Below are positions 8,301 to 14,066 of a stretch of DNA of 14,066 bases, in pieces; the stretch's first letter is position 1; every line of letters begins with the position of its first letter. The position numbers and the translations under genes were made by a program. Origin of the DNA: CAZFQG01 sp964520785 (lineage in GTDB: Bacteria; Planctomycetota; Planctomycetia; Pirellulales; Thermoguttaceae). The notes under the pieces were generated by a model, which saw only the letters and a program-made list of their open reading frames with translations, made no database searches and had not been told where the DNA came from. The stretch covers positions 1 through 14,066 of the forward strand of contig CAZFQG010000171.1 in assembly GCA_964520785.1 (NCBI GenBank), read 5' to 3'.

Positions 8301-8903
8301 GTACCTTGGCGGCAGGGAAAGCGTGAGCGTTCCCACAAGGCTTTTCGGAAACCGCAGGTCGAACTCGACGCTCGTGTCCGCCAGCACCGTTCCGCGCGCA
8401 CTCCAGGAGAACATGACCGTCGTCGACTCGCTCACCGGCAGATACGGACCGCCGTCGCCGGAACTGAGAATACCTTCTTCGGTCGGATCGTCCGGAACGT
8501 GTCCCACGTCCACGATGGCGAGCGAAACGTCGGAGAGGGAGATGGTCCCCCCGCCTTCGTTCGCCTCGATTCGCCAACGGCCGCTCCCGCGCAAGACGTT
8601 GTTTTCAAAGGTTCCTTCATATCGGGCTGCGGTTATCCGAGCCGCCGACGCCGCTTCCTCGCTCGATGTGGAGACGAGTTTTTCGAATCGTTCCCGGTCC
8701 ATCGGAACGTAGCGCCACGAATCCTTTGGCCATGCATCCAGTTCTCCCTCCGGCACGAAAACCCGCTGAAAGCGAGATACCTTCGGCAGTTCCTCGGCGG
8801 GGCGCGCCCGGGGAGCGGCGATTTCACCGAAAGTGAGGGTCGCCGGCGGTGAAAACGCCGCGGCGGCCAGAATCGTCAGGAAGACCGGTCCACGGAATCT
8901 CAT
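2307..8903 (-). CDS. Gene B: 2198-residue fused two-module exported membrane protein, function unknown
   Basis: I do not recognise a named family. The start is ATG at 8903: it gives a signal peptide (MRFRGPVFLTILAAAAFS...) and overlaps the gene A stop as ATGA. The frame stays open upstream to 9461, but that stretch is a shadow of gene A. Module B: signal (1 to about 28), entry motif at 47-77 (FVPEGELDAWPKD... MDRERFEKL), a long ectodomain predicted to be beta-rich, a last domain at about 789-978, then three membrane helices at about 1003-1019, 1025-1041 and 1042-1060 ending in RLLRRTR. A hydrophobic segment at 1089-1107 with an ASA end looks like a retained signal peptide. Module C then repeats the plan: entry motif about 1139-1170 (VLVPEPLYREL), ectodomain, last domain about 1852-1987, a charged segment likely to be helical (about 1989-2060) absent from the other modules, and three helices at about 2120-2139, 2148-2166 and 2168-2184 with a short basic cytoplasmic tail. 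Positive residues follow the first and third helices of each cassette, so both ectodomains should face outward. No catalytic motif was seen; a structural, adhesive or cell-envelope role is possible but unproven. Confidence 0.9.
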   Translation of the reverse strand: MRFRGPVFLTILAAAAFSPPATLTFGEIAAPRARPAEELPKVSRFQRVFVPEGELDAWPKDSWRYVPMDRERFEKLVSTSSEEAASAARITAARYEGTFENNVLRGSGRWRIEANEGGGTISLSDVSLAIVDVGHVPDDPTEEGILSSGDGGPYLPVSESTTVMFSWSARGTVLADTSVEFDLRFPKSLVGTLTLSLPPRYRLSAGTGVCARKDEDQDRNTWRIELGGRAACRMRLIPDGVGRPTAEVAKGSLAYVLGPKGIDLSSEWNIRFASDDVRSLELRTDGTLRLTRVELDRQPCRWSLVSSEGEGLLMRVEVPEAVREGAALLRVEGIAGLVEGSPRFLPRVWMADGAARPREAVRVRVDAPLIATRIVPSGAVQTDYSAIPAPNRGELFEFLCLEPLWRIEVETEFPEPRVTAEEAVSLQFGPGEIQARVKTLFQVTQGRVFSIQAAVRGPWIIDSVQSDTAGLIEDWSAERARRGEERRLTVRLARPLTPNRPVESVVLARRLYSPRDVSLGMDELRPLHYPAAESVRRVMSLRGEGSVQLRTLGDEFLTRLDPDQLGGERFSSFLRSSGTLVFLDDMKAESLQVTLRKSVPRFSAHIECTAGFIDGALAENYEIECIPEATRVERFWVRFSQPREGPLRWEFADGRNSQLEARRLDAAEKASVGAALEGETWEITLFAPRSVPFEIRASRRTPFDENADIALAWLPEAEKAEAFVTVLANDGHGPVVVSSSLDPAIPAAVPSDRYDTARAVFEYAQSDLDSGGLVIRPRESGKPEHPVWAWRGEIDSEFASSGKTIHTARYHLENTGARSVTVTLPEEISKTDVREIRLDGTNISFRPASSGGPPVLTVPLAPRKKHLNLKIVFSGRETPLGLVRRLDMPRIEPDFPVIEMDWIVRFAPGYFPVSEPEIQPGIVQRITSLFGPLAAAGGVSGPEPMFDPDANTGDGSTGTHPMYAGVEAPRAPSGRQGWSAYRFVAVRGGESFQVVRRFTLEAFGYAVLLGIAGVGIGVFRSTKAYWVCGAAACVIACLLVSPVLLNIVSGAFLGFLAVAFSRLLRRTRPPGDFESGPTAHASRHSARHVATALACIAVLLPPTLASAQVNGTGTTPDSGREPPVFPVLFPVADDAKAPPGRVLVPEPLYRELHREGTATAASAVAILSANYDCELVWSADEEEVVPREWRFRYEVKNTAQAAELTLPIKTTEGVIRTDGVRVDGRLTAWRTSPGGMRIPISEPGRHRVEVWLRPKVLTSEETHKAVVGIPPVLSAEATLTVPANGPRVDVASAVGEVRHDRRTGKTHAILGPADSLTLTWKWPTTGERTELGDADATCLFWMHLRPDSVRLDAKISLQGLPEGVRYVDFRADAPLRPADPGGQGDFVWTPREDGGETVSAFRVSIGGSPSRPLSLEKSFFLEGRRGTERIAVPRLVPAGIPVTRSWLAVSVDPRLEMSSDGSSEAIPIEDFAAAWGGETARPPDFAYRMDGLDQRFVEATPRDDAVSVKQETVCECGADSAVVRFRAELDTESPRLAYQMDVPRDVRIDSVSVYQEDVQRSVRWSRDSTSAVNVFLGEAVSGKHILALKGHMPARPPTKVDFPIIRILGASVREARLLLARRFGASVRVLTESGCTPLPESIVPRESLVDARLVRAYQAEGDAPRLELAVEPNAPFVEATLILAPFRRQVWHVLAEIRLTSRNGLLDQIALLVPEEITAVRRIMPAEPHAMEETSAGKRLVIRPAEAIEGHWVGRLEFELKGGETLSRVALPRIEMLPAEVGETRVASRTVVLPTRIGEQALDWDRRYLRPGSFPADFAWPGDTDDAPKAFEATWDDYAAVLVIRDIPKGIATARFADVYVAHDAKDIHGVAVYDIEPAGNAECPLELPEGCELVRAFVCGMPVDPIPRPLPKPLLGERRYAIPLASRSLPQRISLIFRITPPRDDSRGAATHAYPRPAYLQIRDGIVTVRSDPTAPLGPPSAPTLSGVEADLLRLQDLANLIRREAAAVGTPSASDLRWFAAWSRRLVAAARRLDPVAPEAKILLDEIHEIARRWKKEDLWNDICIQSESLSEPRDVWESLAAAETGTAPRVRRFRIIEGTDQFAPMVPPDASFASPALRYSAAAVLAIGIVYLLFALRDRRATKWFLYPHFAGVLFGVLWYALLRPEAAGLAAVGLFTLASLRSPWRWIRVSENSR
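5583..5897 (-). other. Module B/C junction inside gene B: three helices plus retained signal peptide
   Basis: This stretch encodes residues 1003-1107 of gene B. Three helices are followed by a basic loop (RLLRRTR ... ASRHSARH) and then a hydrophobic segment VATALACIAVLLPPTLASA. That segment has the features of a signal peptide: basic n-region, hydrophobic core and an AxA end before Q1108. No in-frame ATG or GTG lies in the loop just before it, so module C cannot easily be started on its own. The old signal peptide may serve as a fourth membrane helix, or may still be cut by signal peptidase, which would release two proteins from one precursor. Confidence 0.65.
8900..8903 (-). promoter_or_regulatory. 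ATGA stop/start overlap coupling gene A to gene B
   Basis: On the minus strand ATG (8903-8901) of gene B overlaps TGA (8902-8900) of gene A. No good Shine-Dalgarno site precedes this ATG, so gene B is probably translated by reinitiating ribosomes that have just finished gene A. The overlap also shows that the two genes are cotranscribed and fixes the start of gene B. Confidence 0.85.
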
Positions 8904-11900
8904 AAGGCCGAACCACGCCGCGAGGAAGAGGATTGCGAGACGACCGGCAAGGACGAATCGGCCGCGGCGGCGGCCGCGCTGGGGAACTGGCTTTTCGTGG
9001 AATCGCTCCCCAGAATGGAACTCGACGGCTCCAAGACGACCCTCTCGCGCCGTCCGGCGAGCAGATGCCGCAGGAAAGCCGCCACCAGAACCAGGGTGAA
9101 TCCCACCACCGCCGCCTGCAAGCCCAGTAGCGTCGCCTCCGGGTAAAGCACCGCGGCGGAGGCACCCGCCAGCGCAAGCACCAGAAACGCGCTTGGATGT
9201 CTCACACTCGGCACGTAGATGAAGAACAGCCCGCCCACCAGGACCGTTCCGGAGAGGATGAACACGGTCAGGGCCCGCGGCGCGGTAACCAGTTCGCTCG
9301 GTTCGGTCCGGCCGACCGTACTGAAGAGATATCGATTGGTCTTGTTCGGCGGCGCGTTTCCGGCGGACGCTCCCACCCAGGCTTCGAGGTCCGGCTGCTT
9401 GAGAATCGGCTCGCGGCCCCCAAACACGCCCTGCCATCGCCAGCGGAATTCGTGTACCCACCCGGTCGGCGAGAGAACGACGTCTTCATCCCTCGGCAAA
9501 ACGAGTTGCCAGTAGGCGGATCGTACCCACGTATCGCCGGCGAAACGCGGAAACTCGAAACGTATCGCGCCCCGGCCGTCGCGCGGTTGGGCGAAGTAGT
9601 ACTCCACCTCGAGCAGATGAGAACTCCCGAACGCCTCCCCCACTCCGCCGAATCCCGCGGACGATTCCCCGGTGGAAATTTCGGAGGGCAGCATGACGAC
9701 CAGGCGGTTATTGCGGGTCGTCCGCGAGGGGACCGGCCCGCCATCGAGGAACAGTCGCGCTTCTTCGAGCACGGCTCCGGCGGGGAACACCAGTTCCACC
9801 GCCCCCCGATGCGTCGTAAAACGGAAGCAGGCGCGATCCTGGCGAACGGAGTCCGTCAGACGCGTCTGAATCCAGGCCCTGTCGACGATCGTCCTACCCA
9901 CCGCGCCGTCCTCTTCCCGCGTCATTCGCAGCACCGCTTCAATCGGGGCTCCCGGCGCCCGGAAGACTCCGGTGATCCCCGCGCCGGTCTGGGTATCCGC
10001 GCGATCCTCGTTCCACTTCTCGTCGTGGAGCACGACTTGAACGTCGTCGGTCGAGAGAATCCTCAAACGGTTGGACCGGGGAGTCGCGTCGGCGCATACG
10101 ATCAGTGGAACGGCCCGCTCGATGCTCGATTTCGGCGCGAGAACCTCCGGCAGGGCGTAACGGGCCTCCAACTCGAACTCCCCGAGGCGGGGTTCGGGGA
10201 AGAGCAATCGGTATTCGACGAACTCGCCGGGCGACTGTCCCCGCGGGGCCGTGGAGAACTTCAACTCCTCTCCCTCGAGAAAGAAACGCGGCAAGCCGGA
10301 TTCCACGACCGCTGGCGGGACCTTCAACGCCACGCGATCCAGGGCTTCGTAGGCAACGTCGAACACGAAGGTCTGCCGCACGCGGCATTCGTTCGGTGCG
10401 CAAAACATCGCGGTCTCGACCTCTAAATCGATCTCTCGGCGATGCACCCGAAATCCTGCGCAAAAATACTGCGGACCGGACTCCGTTCGGTAGAAAAAAC
10501 TGGTTTTCCGCCGTTCAGGCAGCCGAATCGGCGCGGGGGATTGCTGCAGGACCAGCCCGGTCGTCCGCTCCGCGTCCGGCGTCACCTCCACGTTGTCCGC
10601 CGGAAGCACGAACACCGACGCCGGGGAGGGTGAATTCGCTTTCGGCACCGGAATCCTCGCGATGATCTCGGCGGCATCCACCTCGATCGGGAGGTGCGCG
10701 CGAATCGTGATCTCGATGCGTCCATCCGCCGGCTCCACTAAAGGGATGGAGAGCAGCCCTTCCGCGTCGTTTTCGACACCGTCCACGGCCACCAATTCCT
10801 CCGGGCCCACGCCGTCGAACTCCCATCCGGCGAGATCCACCTCGAGCGAATGCGCCTTCGTCCCGCGGATCGCATACCGGAGAACCGCTTCCAGACGCAC
10901 CCGATCCACTTCAACGAACAATCGGTACTCGGGTTCGACGCCGATTCGCGTGTTTCGCAACGTGGCGCGACCCGTCAAGGAACAGGGCCGACTGAAGTAC
11001 TCGTAAGCGGCGACGACGTCTTCCCTCGCGACCGCCTTCGGAATCTCGTCCATCTGATGGACCCCATGGCTGGGTCCGCGGACGAGATACCGGTTCCCGG
11101 CGGTTTCCACCACGATTTGGCCCGATTGCCGTACCGCGTCGACCACGTCGAAGCCGGAAAGCTCGAACCAGGTCGCCCCCCCGGCTTCTCGTTCCCGCGT
11201 CTGCTTCGCGGTGAGGCGAACCTTTACCGGACCGACCGTTTCCCGTTCGAGACGGACCTCGAATAAAGGCGTTTCGGAATCCGTCGCGGCGACCGGTTCG
11301 CAGGAAATCGTCTGATCAGTCGAGTCCGCCTCCACGAATTCCGAGCCTTTAGGCAAACGAACCTGAAACTTCTGGAACGGCACGCTCAAGCTCTGGAGTG
11401 TCAATTCCGACGTCGTGACGGCCATGTTCTCGTCAAGCCGCGTCAGTACCCGCCCTTGACATTCCAGGACGGGAATCCGTTGCGCCGCCGGCAAGCCCCG
11501 TTTCCGCCAGGAGACGACGGTAGGACCACGATACCCCGAAAGAGTTATTTCCGTTCCCGCTTCGGTCTGCTGTTGTTTGATAGTCCCGGTTCCGGTCGCC
11601 GAGGCGGTAATGTCGGTCTCGGGAACCGTCAGGATACACTCCGAACGGGCCGAGTGAGGAAGATCGAGCATGAAAGAGGCGGCCTCGCCCGACCGATCCA
11701 ATCCGACCATGCCCTCAATAGGGAACCGGTGCGTCTGGTCCGGTTCGCCCTCGACTTGCCCCACGTAGGACGACTCCTTCTCGCTCCAACGCACGAAGCA
11801 CTTGGTGGAACCCTCGACGACGGCCGGTTCGACCAAAACGAAATTCCCAAGCCGCAGCGGGATTCGAACCCAGCCGTCCACGTGGGTAACAACGTCAATA

Positions 11901-12223
11901 GTCGTACTTAACCGGAGATACTCCCCATCAATGAAGCCCTCCGCATGAACCGATGTTATATGGTACCGCGGAGGGGATTGCACCGTCTCCAGACCTTCCT
12001 TAATCCGGTAGAGTGCCTCGAAATCCTCTAAGTTGAACCCAACGACCGGCAGTAGATTTCCATCCTCATCCCGTACGTAGTAGATCGGTGGCTTACGCTC
12101 CAGCAGCGAGCCCGATGACGTTTTTTCCTCGGGAGCCCGTGCAGTGGCCCCCGCTTCCTGCCCACAAGAGGGGCCTGGGAAGAAAAGCAGGAAGCCGACT
12201 GTGAGAGCTAGGATTGAACGCAT
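8900..12223 (-). CDS. Gene A: 1107-residue exported membrane-anchored protein, related to both modules of gene B
   Basis: I do not recognise a named family. ATG 12223 is the start: an in-frame TGA lies five codons upstream (12238-12236), and a signal peptide follows (MRSILALTVGFLLFFPG, with possible cleavage near C20-G21; the CG context is a poor lipobox). The entry motif lies at 46-72 (PIYYVRDEDGNLLPV... LEDFEAL). The ectodomain, predicted to be rich in beta strands, runs to about residue 984 and shows repeated LP or VP strand-turn patterns and several Trp-rich stretches. A last domain at about 781-962 (DRAWIQTRL ... SAYWQLVLP) resembles those of gene B. A pre-membrane segment NRYLFSTVGRTEPSEL (963-978) leads to three helices at about 985-1004, 1012-1027 and 1031-1051, closing with RHLLAGRRER. 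The last 56 residues form a Ser/Ala-rich tail with six alanines (1083-1088), predicted to be cytoplasmic. It is the first gene of a coupled pair with gene B. No enzyme motif is visible. The function is unknown; a surface or periplasmic binding or structural role is inference. Confidence 0.92.
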   Translation of the reverse strand: MRSILALTVGFLLFFPGPSCGQEAGATARAPEEKTSSGSLLERKPPIYYVRDEDGNLLPVVGFNLEDFEALYRIKEGLETVQSPPRYHITSVHAEGFIDGEYLRLSTTIDVVTHVDGWVRIPLRLGNFVLVEPAVVEGSTKCFVRWSEKESSYVGQVEGEPDQTHRFPIEGMVGLDRSGEAASFMLDLPHSARSECILTVPETDITASATGTGTIKQQQTEAGTEITLSGYRGPTVVSWRKRGLPAAQRIPVLECQGRVLTRLDENMAVTTSELTLQSLSVPFQKFQVRLPKGSEFVEADSTDQTISCEPVAATDSETPLFEVRLERETVGPVKVRLTAKQTREREAGGATWFELSGFDVVDAVRQSGQIVVETAGNRYLVRGPSHGVHQMDEIPKAVAREDVVAAYEYFSRPCSLTGRATLRNTRIGVEPEYRLFVEVDRVRLEAVLRYAIRGTKAHSLEVDLAGWEFDGVGPEELVAVDGVENDAEGLLSIPLVEPADGRIEITIRAHLPIEVDAAEIIARIPVPKANSPSPASVFVLPADNVEVTPDAERTTGLVLQQSPAPIRLPERRKTSFFYRTESGPQYFCAGFRVHRREIDLEVETAMFCAPNECRVRQTFVFDVAYEALDRVALKVPPAVVESGLPRFFLEGEELKFSTAPRGQSPGEFVEYRLLFPEPRLGEFELEARYALPEVLAPKSSIERAVPLIVCADATPRSNRLRILSTDDVQVVLHDEKWNEDRADTQTGAGITGVFRAPGAPIEAVLRMTREEDGAVGRTIVDRAWIQTRLTDSVRQDRACFRFTTHRGAVELVFPAGAVLEEARLFLDGGPVPSRTTRNNRLVVMLPSEISTGESSAGFGGVGEAFGSSHLLEVEYYFAQPRDGRGAIRFEFPRFAGDTWVRSAYWQLVLPRDEDVVLSPTGWVHEFRWRWQGVFGGREPILKQPDLEAWVGASAGNAPPNKTNRYLFSTVGRTEPSELVTAPRALTVFILSGTVLVGGLFFIYVPSVRHPSAFLVLALAGASAAVLYPEATLLGLQAAVVGFTLVLVAAFLRHLLAGRRERVVLEPSSSILGSDSTKSQFPSAAAAAADSSLPVVSQSSSSRRGSAL

Positions 12224-12240
12224 ATCAAACGGATATCAAA
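12222..12240 (-). repeat. Direct repeat TTTGATAT x2 at the gene A start
   Basis: On the minus strand TTTGATAT occurs at 12240-12233 and 12229-12222, 11 bases apart, with the second copy running into the ATG of gene A. The 11-base period is close to one helical turn, so protein binding on one face is possible. The first copy also contains the in-frame TGA that limits the upstream extension of gene A. No purine-rich ribosome site is present here. Confidence 0.45.
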
Positions 12241-12262
12241 TTGGCGACCGCACTGCCCGGCG

Positions 12263-12280
12263 ATAATAGGGTAATTTATA
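12263..12280 (-). promoter_or_regulatory. Candidate -10 elements for the gene A-B operon
   Basis: On the minus strand TATAAA (12280-12275) and TATTAT (12268-12263) lie about 40-55 bases before the gene A ATG, in a locally AT-rich stretch. No good -35 hexamer is found at the usual distance from either, so the exact element is uncertain. Confidence 0.3.
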
Positions 12281-12333
12281 CCTCTAATTGAGGGGTTCCG
12301 CTTGGGACGAGGGGTGCAAAAGACGAGGTGGAC

Positions 12334-12447
12334 AAGCCTAATTCATACTACCCAGGGTCGACGAAAAAGAGAAGCAACAACCTCCCTTGGATTCGGAAAA
12401 CATGGCGGAATAGGCTAAACGCGATAAGGTCCAGAAGCCTAATACAT
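12334..12447. repeat. Repeated motif AAGCCTAATNCAT in the divergent region
   Basis: AAGCCTAATTCAT at 12334-12346 and AAGCCTAATACAT at 12435-12447 match at 12 of 13 bases. The core AGCCTA also occurs inverted as TAGGCT at 12411-12416. The copies sit between two divergent start codons, so they are candidate regulator sites. No regulator gene is visible in the window. Confidence 0.4.
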
Positions 12448-12491
12448 GGCCAAACGAAAGCAGCTCGCCAGAGGGGTCGCCTCGCGGCGCC

Positions 12492-12520
12492 TTGACAGCC
12501 ACGACCATAAAAGGGATTCT
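12492..12520 (+). promoter_or_regulatory. Candidate promoter of the propeller gene
   Basis: A perfect TTGACA (12492-12497) is followed after 17 bases by GATTCT (12515-12520), which keeps only three of six -10 positions. Transcription would start some 45-50 bases before the ATG at 12574. The -35 match is strong and the -10 weak. Confidence 0.35.
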
Positions 12521-12573
12521 GAATAGAAAACATCACTATTCGCCCAGTCTCTCCCCCCAAGGTCTTACGCTCC

Positions 12574-14066
12574 ATGTTTTCGCTTCATCCAAGATGCTTC
12601 TTTCTTACGCTTCTTGTCGCCGCGTTGTTCAGCCCGTTTCCACCGACGCTCCGTGCCGAGGATTGGCCCCAGGCGAAATATGACGCCCGGCGAAGCGGCA
12701 ACGTGGCCGATCGGACAATCGACGGGCCACTGAGATTGGCCGCGGCGGCTCCGCTCGGAGATGCCGTCTTTACCTCCCCGGTGGTAGCCGACGGCAGGGT
12801 TTACGTCGTCGACGGTTCCGGGACGGCCTGGTGCCTGGATGGTCAGACTCTGGAAACCCTCTGGAGCGTCCCAACGGCCGGCGGCGCTGGCAATTGCAAT
12901 AACATTTCCTCGCCGGCGGTCGCCGGCGACTTCCTCCACTTCGGCACGAGCGGCGGCAATTACTACGTTCTAGATCGCGCCTCGGGCCGCATCGTGAAGG
13001 AGATCCCTTGCGGTGAACCCATTTTCAGCGCCCCGGTCGTCGGCAACGGCCGGGTCTACTTCGCGACGCTCGGCGGCCGCGTCTTCGCGCTCGATCCGGA
13101 CGGGGCTCAGCGGTGGATGTGGGATTTCGTCCCCGAGCGGCTCGACTTCCATGCCGACCGGTACAGCGGCGTCGACTGGCTCCGGATTCGTCAAAATGCC
13201 GGGTGGAAAGAGCAATTCTGCGTGACCCGGGATATCGCCCTTTTCGGCAAGACGCTCGTCGTGGCGGCGGGGGGGACGATCTGCTGGCTCGACGATGGCG
13301 GCGACGAAGTCAAGCCCCGGGGGTTTTTCACCACGGACCAGCGCGAGGCACCGGCGACGTTGGGGTTGAGCGTCGGCGAGGACGGCGAGGTCTATCGCCA
13401 GTGGCACCGCCGCGACAACGGCGGACGGGTCGAAGTCCTCACCCTCGCCGAAGACGGTTCGGTTAGCCAGTCCCACGTCCCGGGAACGACCGCCAGCTAC
13501 GCGGGCTCGGAGTCGCTCAGTTTTTCATCGGTCTCGATGCGAGGCAAGGACGTCTTCCGCTGTCGTCCGGAGGAAGGTTTCGGGCTTTGCCTGCACGCCG
13601 CCGATGGAACCACGAAGCCGTTGGCCGGCTATCCGTCTCTCGCGGGCCCCATTCTCCTGGCAAACACCGTCGTTTGTAGCGGTCTTGACGGCGCGGTCTA
13701 CTTCGCTCCGATCAATCCGGCCGACACGGCGAAGGCGTGGAATTTCCAGACTCCCTTCGGTAAGGCTATTACCGCGCCCGTCGCGGTCTCGAACGGCCGA
13801 GTCTATTTCGGGTGCGACGACGGGTATGTGTATGCCCTCTCGAAGGACGGCACCGCCCCCTTGCCCTCGAAAGAGCTTGATGTAGCGAATATCCGAAGTC
13901 CTTTGACGGGTCCTCTCACCGGCGCGCAATACGACTGGTTCACGAATTTTGGCAATCTGGCCAACACGAACTCCACGACCCAGCCTTTGCGGCCCCCCTT
14001 CCGGATGAAGTGGATTCGCCGGTTCAAAGGGACGGCGAAACACATGTCCGTTTTTGGAGAAGGGCG
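12574..14066 (+). CDS. Exported PQQ-like beta-propeller repeat protein (3' end beyond the window)
   Basis: At least 497 residues; the frame is still open at the window end, so the protein is longer. ATG 12574 is chosen because an in-frame TGA lies at 12520-12522, no other usual start codon falls between, and a signal peptide follows directly (MFSLHPRCFFLTLLVAALFS, cleavage near LRA|ED). AAGG at 12559-12562 is a weak, distant ribosome site. The mature protein opens with EDWPQAKYDARRSG, typical of planctomycete PQQ-like proteins as I recall them. About eight blade-like repeats of the form SPVV..GRVYV....G...LD follow, clearest near residues 65-98, 111-145, 150-183, 357-380 and 399-426; those between 186 and 345 are more degenerate. 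This matches an eight-bladed propeller as in quinoprotein dehydrogenases and BamB. No cofactor ligand set can be assigned, so it is more likely a scaffold or binding platform than a dehydrogenase. After about residue 430 a non-propeller segment begins (RPPFRMKWIRRFKGTAKH at 473-490), suggesting a second domain beyond the window. It is divergent from gene A. Confidence 0.92.
   Translation, partial: MFSLHPRCFFLTLLVAALFSPFPPTLRAEDWPQAKYDARRSGNVADRTIDGPLRLAAAAPLGDAVFTSPVVADGRVYVVDGSGTAWCLDGQTLETLWSVPTAGGAGNCNNISSPAVAGDFLHFGTSGGNYYVLDRASGRIVKEIPCGEPIFSAPVVGNGRVYFATLGGRVFALDPDGAQRWMWDFVPERLDFHADRYSGVDWLRIRQNAGWKEQFCVTRDIALFGKTLVVAAGGTICWLDDGGDEVKPRGFFTTDQREAPATLGLSVGEDGEVYRQWHRRDNGGRVEVLTLAEDGSVSQSHVPGTTASYAGSESLSFSSVSMRGKDVFRCRPEEGFGLCLHAADGTTKPLAGYPSLAGPILLANTVVCSGLDGAVYFAPINPADTAKAWNFQTPFGKAITAPVAVSNGRVYFGCDDGYVYALSKDGTAPLPSKELDVANIRSPLTGPLTGAQYDWFTNFGNLANTNSTTQPLRPPFRMKWIRRFKGTAKHMSVFGEG

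Larger units (their letters stand above)
12224..12573. other. Divergent intergenic control region
   Basis: These 350 bases separate gene A (-) from the propeller gene (+) and are more AT-rich than the coding regions. They hold candidate promoter elements for both directions, a 13-base repeat, a small inverted repeat CCTC/GAGG at 12281-12293, and the direct repeat at the gene A start. Open frames on both strands (for example 12348-12575, minus) lack ribosome sites and recognisable domains, and I do not call them genes. Confidence 0.7.

Noticed and set aside
5935..8577. 880-codon open frame on the minus strand within gene B
   Set aside because: Extremely Arg-rich translation without domains, in an alternate frame of gene B; a by-product of GC-rich codon use.
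8904..9461. Upstream extension of gene B to a start at 9461
   Set aside because: This part lies wholly within gene A in another frame and has a shadow composition. ATG 8903 begins a clear signal peptide and overlaps the gene A stop as ATGA.
9197..10426. 409-codon open frame on the plus strand, antisense to gene A
   Set aside because: Composition of an antisense shadow. Gene A has far better evidence in signal peptide, helices and module similarity.
12117..12223. Lipoprotein signal in gene A at C20
   Set aside because: The residues before C20 (PGPS) lack the Leu and small-residue pattern of a lipobox, so an ordinary signal peptide is more likely.
12348..12575. 75-codon minus-strand frame in the divergent region
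   Set aside because: It has a hydrophobic C-terminal part, but no ribosome site, an overlap with the propeller start and no recognisable domain.

Overview
The window is GC-rich and fits a planctomycete or a close PVC-group relative. The reasons are a secreted CxPxR-type sulfatase with an extra C-terminal domain, a secreted PQQ-like beta-propeller beginning with a WPQ...D..RSG motif, giant exported membrane-anchored proteins of unknown function, and little use of Shine-Dalgarno sequences. The taxonomy is inference from gene content only. No RNA genes, CRISPR arrays or mobile elements were seen.

Layout. Bases 1-401 hold no convincing gene, only a leader with small hairpins and a short direct repeat at the window edge. 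Bases 402-2198 (+) encode an exported family S1 sulfatase. A 108-base convergent gap (2199-2306) carries short GC stems that may end transcription from both sides. Bases 2307-12223 (-) hold two very long, translationally coupled genes: gene A (12223-8900, 1107 aa) is transcribed first and gene B (8903-2307, 2198 aa) second, with an ATGA stop/start overlap. A 350-base divergent intergenic region (12224-12573) separates gene A from a PQQ-like beta-propeller gene on the + strand, which starts at 12574 and runs off the window end.

The main point of interest is the A-B pair. It reads as three tandem copies of one module. Each copy has an export signal, an ectodomain of about 960-1010 residues predicted to be beta-rich, an entry motif of the form P(D/E)...P....F..L near its N-terminus, a similar last domain just before the membrane, and a closing cassette of three membrane helices with a basic cytoplasmic end. 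Module A is a separate gene. Modules B and C are joined in one reading frame, with the signal peptide of module C kept inside the protein after the third helix of module B. That arrangement keeps both ectodomains on the same, non-cytoplasmic side. I do not recognise a named family for these proteins and give no biochemical function.

How the genes might work together is inference. All four products carry export signals: a sulfatase probably acting on sulfated glycans, a propeller protein probably acting as a scaffold or binding platform, and a set of large membrane-anchored ectodomains. The A-B operon and the propeller gene share one divergent control region, which makes co-regulation possible. 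The sulfatase has its own upstream region and may only be a neighbour.
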